From an uncultured Leptospiraceae bacterium (lineage in GTDB: Bacteria > Spirochaetota > Leptospiria > Leptospirales > Leptospiraceae), in NCBI GenBank assembly GCA_937924465.1, contig CALDSP010000078.1, positions 1-7,397 of the forward strand: 7,397 nucleotides of DNA. The letters are read 5' to 3'. Within the stretch, counting starts at the first letter, position 1, and every line of letters begins with the position of its first letter. Of the stretch, positions 5,909 to 7,397 are shown in pieces. The position numbers and the translations under genes are program-made. The notes under the pieces were generated by a model. That model searched no databases. It was given only the letters and a program-made list of their open reading frames with translations, and was not told the DNA's origin.

Positions 5909-6645
5909 AAAAGTTTCAGTATATTTACACGGAAAGCAAACATAAATGGGCAGTCATTACTCAAGACCCTGAACGTCCAGATTATATTATTGATACAAAC
6001 GAATACGTTTTACAAAATGATGAAAGTTTTTTAATTACTGATCCGGGAGGAATTGAAATTTTTCCGGCTGTGTTCAGCTCTATTTCTGCAGAGTTGAATC
6101 CAAATAATTTAGAGTATATCTTTTCTTCTCACCAAGATCCCGATATTATTAGCTCTTTAAGTTTATGGTTAGACGTAAGTCCTAATTTAAAATGTTTTGT
6201 AAGTCGACTTTGGACGGGTTTTATTCCTCATTTTGGGGGAACAAAAGAAACTTTTATTTCTATTCCAGACTTAGGAATGACATTTCATTTTCATGGATTG
6301 CCAATTTCTTTTATCCCTGCTCATTATTTGCATTCTTCTGGAAATTTTCATTTGTATGATGAAAAAGCTAAAATTCTTTTTTCTGGGGATATTGGGGCGG
6401 CTCTTTTACCAGAGACGTCAGGTGAAATTTTTGTAAAAGATTTTGATAGTCACATACGTTATGCGAAAGGATTTCATGAAAGATGGATGGGTTCAAACGA
6501 AGCAAAAAAAGACTGGTGTGAGAGAATAAATCAATTAAAAATTGATATGCTCTGTCCCCAACATGGATTAATTTACACTGGAGCAAATATTCAAAGATTC
6601 CTAGATTGGTTTTATGAACTACCTGTAGGGGTAATAACAAAGTAG
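5905..6645 (+). CDS. ODP-type diiron protein (metallo-beta-lactamase fold), predicted O2/iron sensor
   Basis: This 246-residue protein is a metallo-beta-lactamase-fold domain of the flavodiiron/ODP branch without a flavodoxin domain. Probable diiron ligands are H76, D78 and D80 in SSHQDPD, H143 in AHYLHSSGNFHLYD (139-152), D162 in LFSGD, and H220 in CPQHG. The position after D80, a histidine in typical flavodiiron NO/O2 reductases (HxExDH), is isoleucine here, and the usual Glu is D78. Established knowledge: ODP proteins of this kind bind O2 and iron, and the Treponema denticola protein works in chemotaxis with CheA. Lacking a flavin domain, it is better read as a sensor than as a reductase. 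It is complete, cytoplasmic (no signal peptide), and its ATG overlaps the TGA of the MCP-like gene. A ribosome-binding site is weak (GGAAGA about 15 nt upstream), consistent with coupling. An unspecified hydrolase is a less likely alternative. Confidence 0.88.
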   Translation: MKKFQYIYTESKHKWAVITQDPERPDYIIDTNEYVLQNDESFLITDPGGIEIFPAVFSSISAELNPNNLEYIFSSHQDPDIISSLSLWLDVSPNLKCFVSRLWTGFIPHFGGTKETFISIPDLGMTFHFHGLPISFIPAHYLHSSGNFHLYDEKAKILFSGDIGAALLPETSGEIFVKDFDSHIRYAKGFHERWMGSNEAKKDWCERINQLKIDMLCPQHGLIYTGANIQRFLDWFYELPVGVITK

Positions 6646-6650
6646 GGGGA
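6644..6650 (+). promoter_or_regulatory. Ribosome-binding site of the alcohol dehydrogenase gene
   Basis: AGGGGGA overlaps the TAG stop of the diiron protein gene and ends three bases before the ATG at 6654. It is a purine-rich, G-heavy site placed slightly close to the start. It supports this start codon and translation from the same message as the preceding gene. Confidence 0.6.
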
Positions 6651-6653
6651 ATT

Positions 6654-7397
6654 ATGAAAGTAAATGCGCTTGCATCAAAGACAAAAGGAGCAAGTTTAGA
6701 AAATTTTGAATATGAAATAAAGGAACATTCTTCATTTGATTGTTTAATCCAAGTAGAAACCTGTGGAATTTGTCATAGCGATATTCATATGATTGATAAC
6801 GATTGGGGAATGAGTCGTTATCCTCTTGTGCCCGGACACGAGATTGTGGGTCGAGTTGTAGACATTGGAAATGAGGTTCAACATTTAAAAATTGGAGATA
6901 GAGTAGGTGTAGGTTGGCAGGCAAGTGCTTGCTTAGAATGTGAAGAATGTTTGAATGGAAAAGAAAATCTTTGTAATAAAAATGTTGGTGTGATCGTTGG
7001 GCGTCATGGAGGATTTGCTAAATATGTTCAGGTAGATAGTCGTTTTGCCTTTAAGATTCCAGACTCTATTGAATCTAACAAAGCCTCTCCTTTAATGTGC
7101 GCGGGAATTACTGTTTATTCTGCTTTACGTTATGCAGGTATGAGTTCTGGACAACACATTGGAATAATTGGAATAGGTGGGCTTGGACATTTAGCTTTGC
7201 AATTTGCACAAAAATTAGGAAATAAGGTTACAGTTTTTACAACAAGTAAGGATAAAGCAGAGTTTGCTTTAAATTTAGGTGCAAGTGATGTAGTTTTAAA
7301 TCCTACTCCCAAGGATAAGTTAAACTCTAAATTGAATATTATTATAAATACAGTACCTGCTGATTTAGATTGGAAATATTTTATAAATCAACTCAAA
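6654..7397 (+). CDS. Zinc-dependent alcohol dehydrogenase, CAD/YahK type, 3' end missing
   Basis: The first 248 residues are present; the frame is open to the window edge. Related enzymes have about 330-360 residues, so roughly 100 are missing. It is a medium-chain dehydrogenase/reductase that interconverts aldehydes and alcohols in the cytoplasm. The catalytic zinc site is C40 (GICHSD), H62-E63 (GHE) and C149 (PLMCAG). The structural zinc site is C93, C96, C99 and C107 with the classic spacing. The cofactor-binding Rossmann motif GIGGLGHLA lies at 173-181. The TTSKDK segment after the second strand (196-201) lacks the acidic residue typical of NAD+ enzymes and has the Ser/Lys pattern of NADP(H)-using cinnamyl alcohol dehydrogenase-like enzymes, so NADPH-dependent aldehyde reduction is my inference. 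The gene starts 8 nt after the diiron protein stop, with a good ribosome-binding site, so it is probably in the same operon. The substrate cannot be told from sequence. Confidence 0.93.
   Translation, partial: MKVNALASKTKGASLENFEYEIKEHSSFDCLIQVETCGICHSDIHMIDNDWGMSRYPLVPGHEIVGRVVDIGNEVQHLKIGDRVGVGWQASACLECEECLNGKENLCNKNVGVIVGRHGGFAKYVQVDSRFAFKIPDSIESNKASPLMCAGITVYSALRYAGMSSGQHIGIIGIGGLGHLALQFAQKLGNKVTVFTTSKDKAEFALNLGASDVVLNPTPKDKLNSKLNIIINTVPADLDWKYFINQLK

Noticed and set aside
6368..6924. Minus-strand frames (6368-6640 and 6652-6924) over the ODP and dehydrogenase genes
   Set aside because: They are antisense to conserved metal-site motifs, and their translations show no domain.
7130..7312. 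Minus-strand frame opposite the dehydrogenase Rossmann region
   Set aside because: It is a shadow of the cofactor-binding motif on the + strand.
1..7397. CRISPR arrays, tRNA or rRNA genes, insertion sequence ends, attachment sites
   Set aside because: I saw no regularly spaced repeats, no tRNA-like cloverleaf, no transposase or integrase, and no long inverted or direct repeats outside the 3476-3529 leader.

Overview
The window is AT-rich (about one third G+C by eye). Every gene I can support is on the + strand: five complete genes and two cut by the window edges. Bacterial XPB-type helicases and ODP-type diiron proteins with chemotaxis links are both known from spirochaetes, and the codon use would suit a Leptospiraceae-like spirochaete. 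That assignment is an inference; nothing here is diagnostic of a taxon.

Layout. (1) 1-651: the 3' part of a probable outer-membrane beta-barrel protein. (2) 670-1683: a membrane-anchored diguanylate cyclase with six predicted transmembrane segments and an intact GGEEF site and RxxD inhibitory site, 18 nt behind the barrel gene. (3) 1770-3467: a full-length bacterial XPB/Rad25-type superfamily 2 helicase, with its own plausible promoter and a hairpin terminator at its end. (4) 3538-5304: an AIPR-family protein (named for abortive infection phage resistance). (5) 5309-5908: a small soluble protein that looks like a reduced methyl-accepting chemotaxis protein (MCP) signalling tip. (6) 5905-6645: an ODP-type diiron protein of the metallo-beta-lactamase fold. 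(7) 6654-7397: the N-terminal 248 residues of a zinc alcohol dehydrogenase of the CAD/YahK type, running off the right edge.

Genes 4 to 7 are packed like an operon, with a 4-nt gap, an ATGA overlap and an 8-nt gap. The most interesting part is genes 5 and 6, where a membrane-free MCP-like protein is coupled to a predicted O2/iron-sensing diiron protein. This could be a minimal cytoplasmic redox or oxygen input to a chemotaxis-type pathway. The dehydrogenase behind it may be a redox enzyme under the same control.

The 70-nt gap between the helicase and AIPR genes contains GAGAGTT, then AACTCTCT, then AGAGAGTT. The first two form a rho-independent terminator. The last two can form an alternative hairpin that removes the terminator but covers the only purine-rich ribosome-binding candidate of the AIPR gene. 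This resembles an attenuator, or a safeguard on a potentially toxic gene. No tRNA, rRNA, CRISPR array, insertion sequence or phage integrase was seen.
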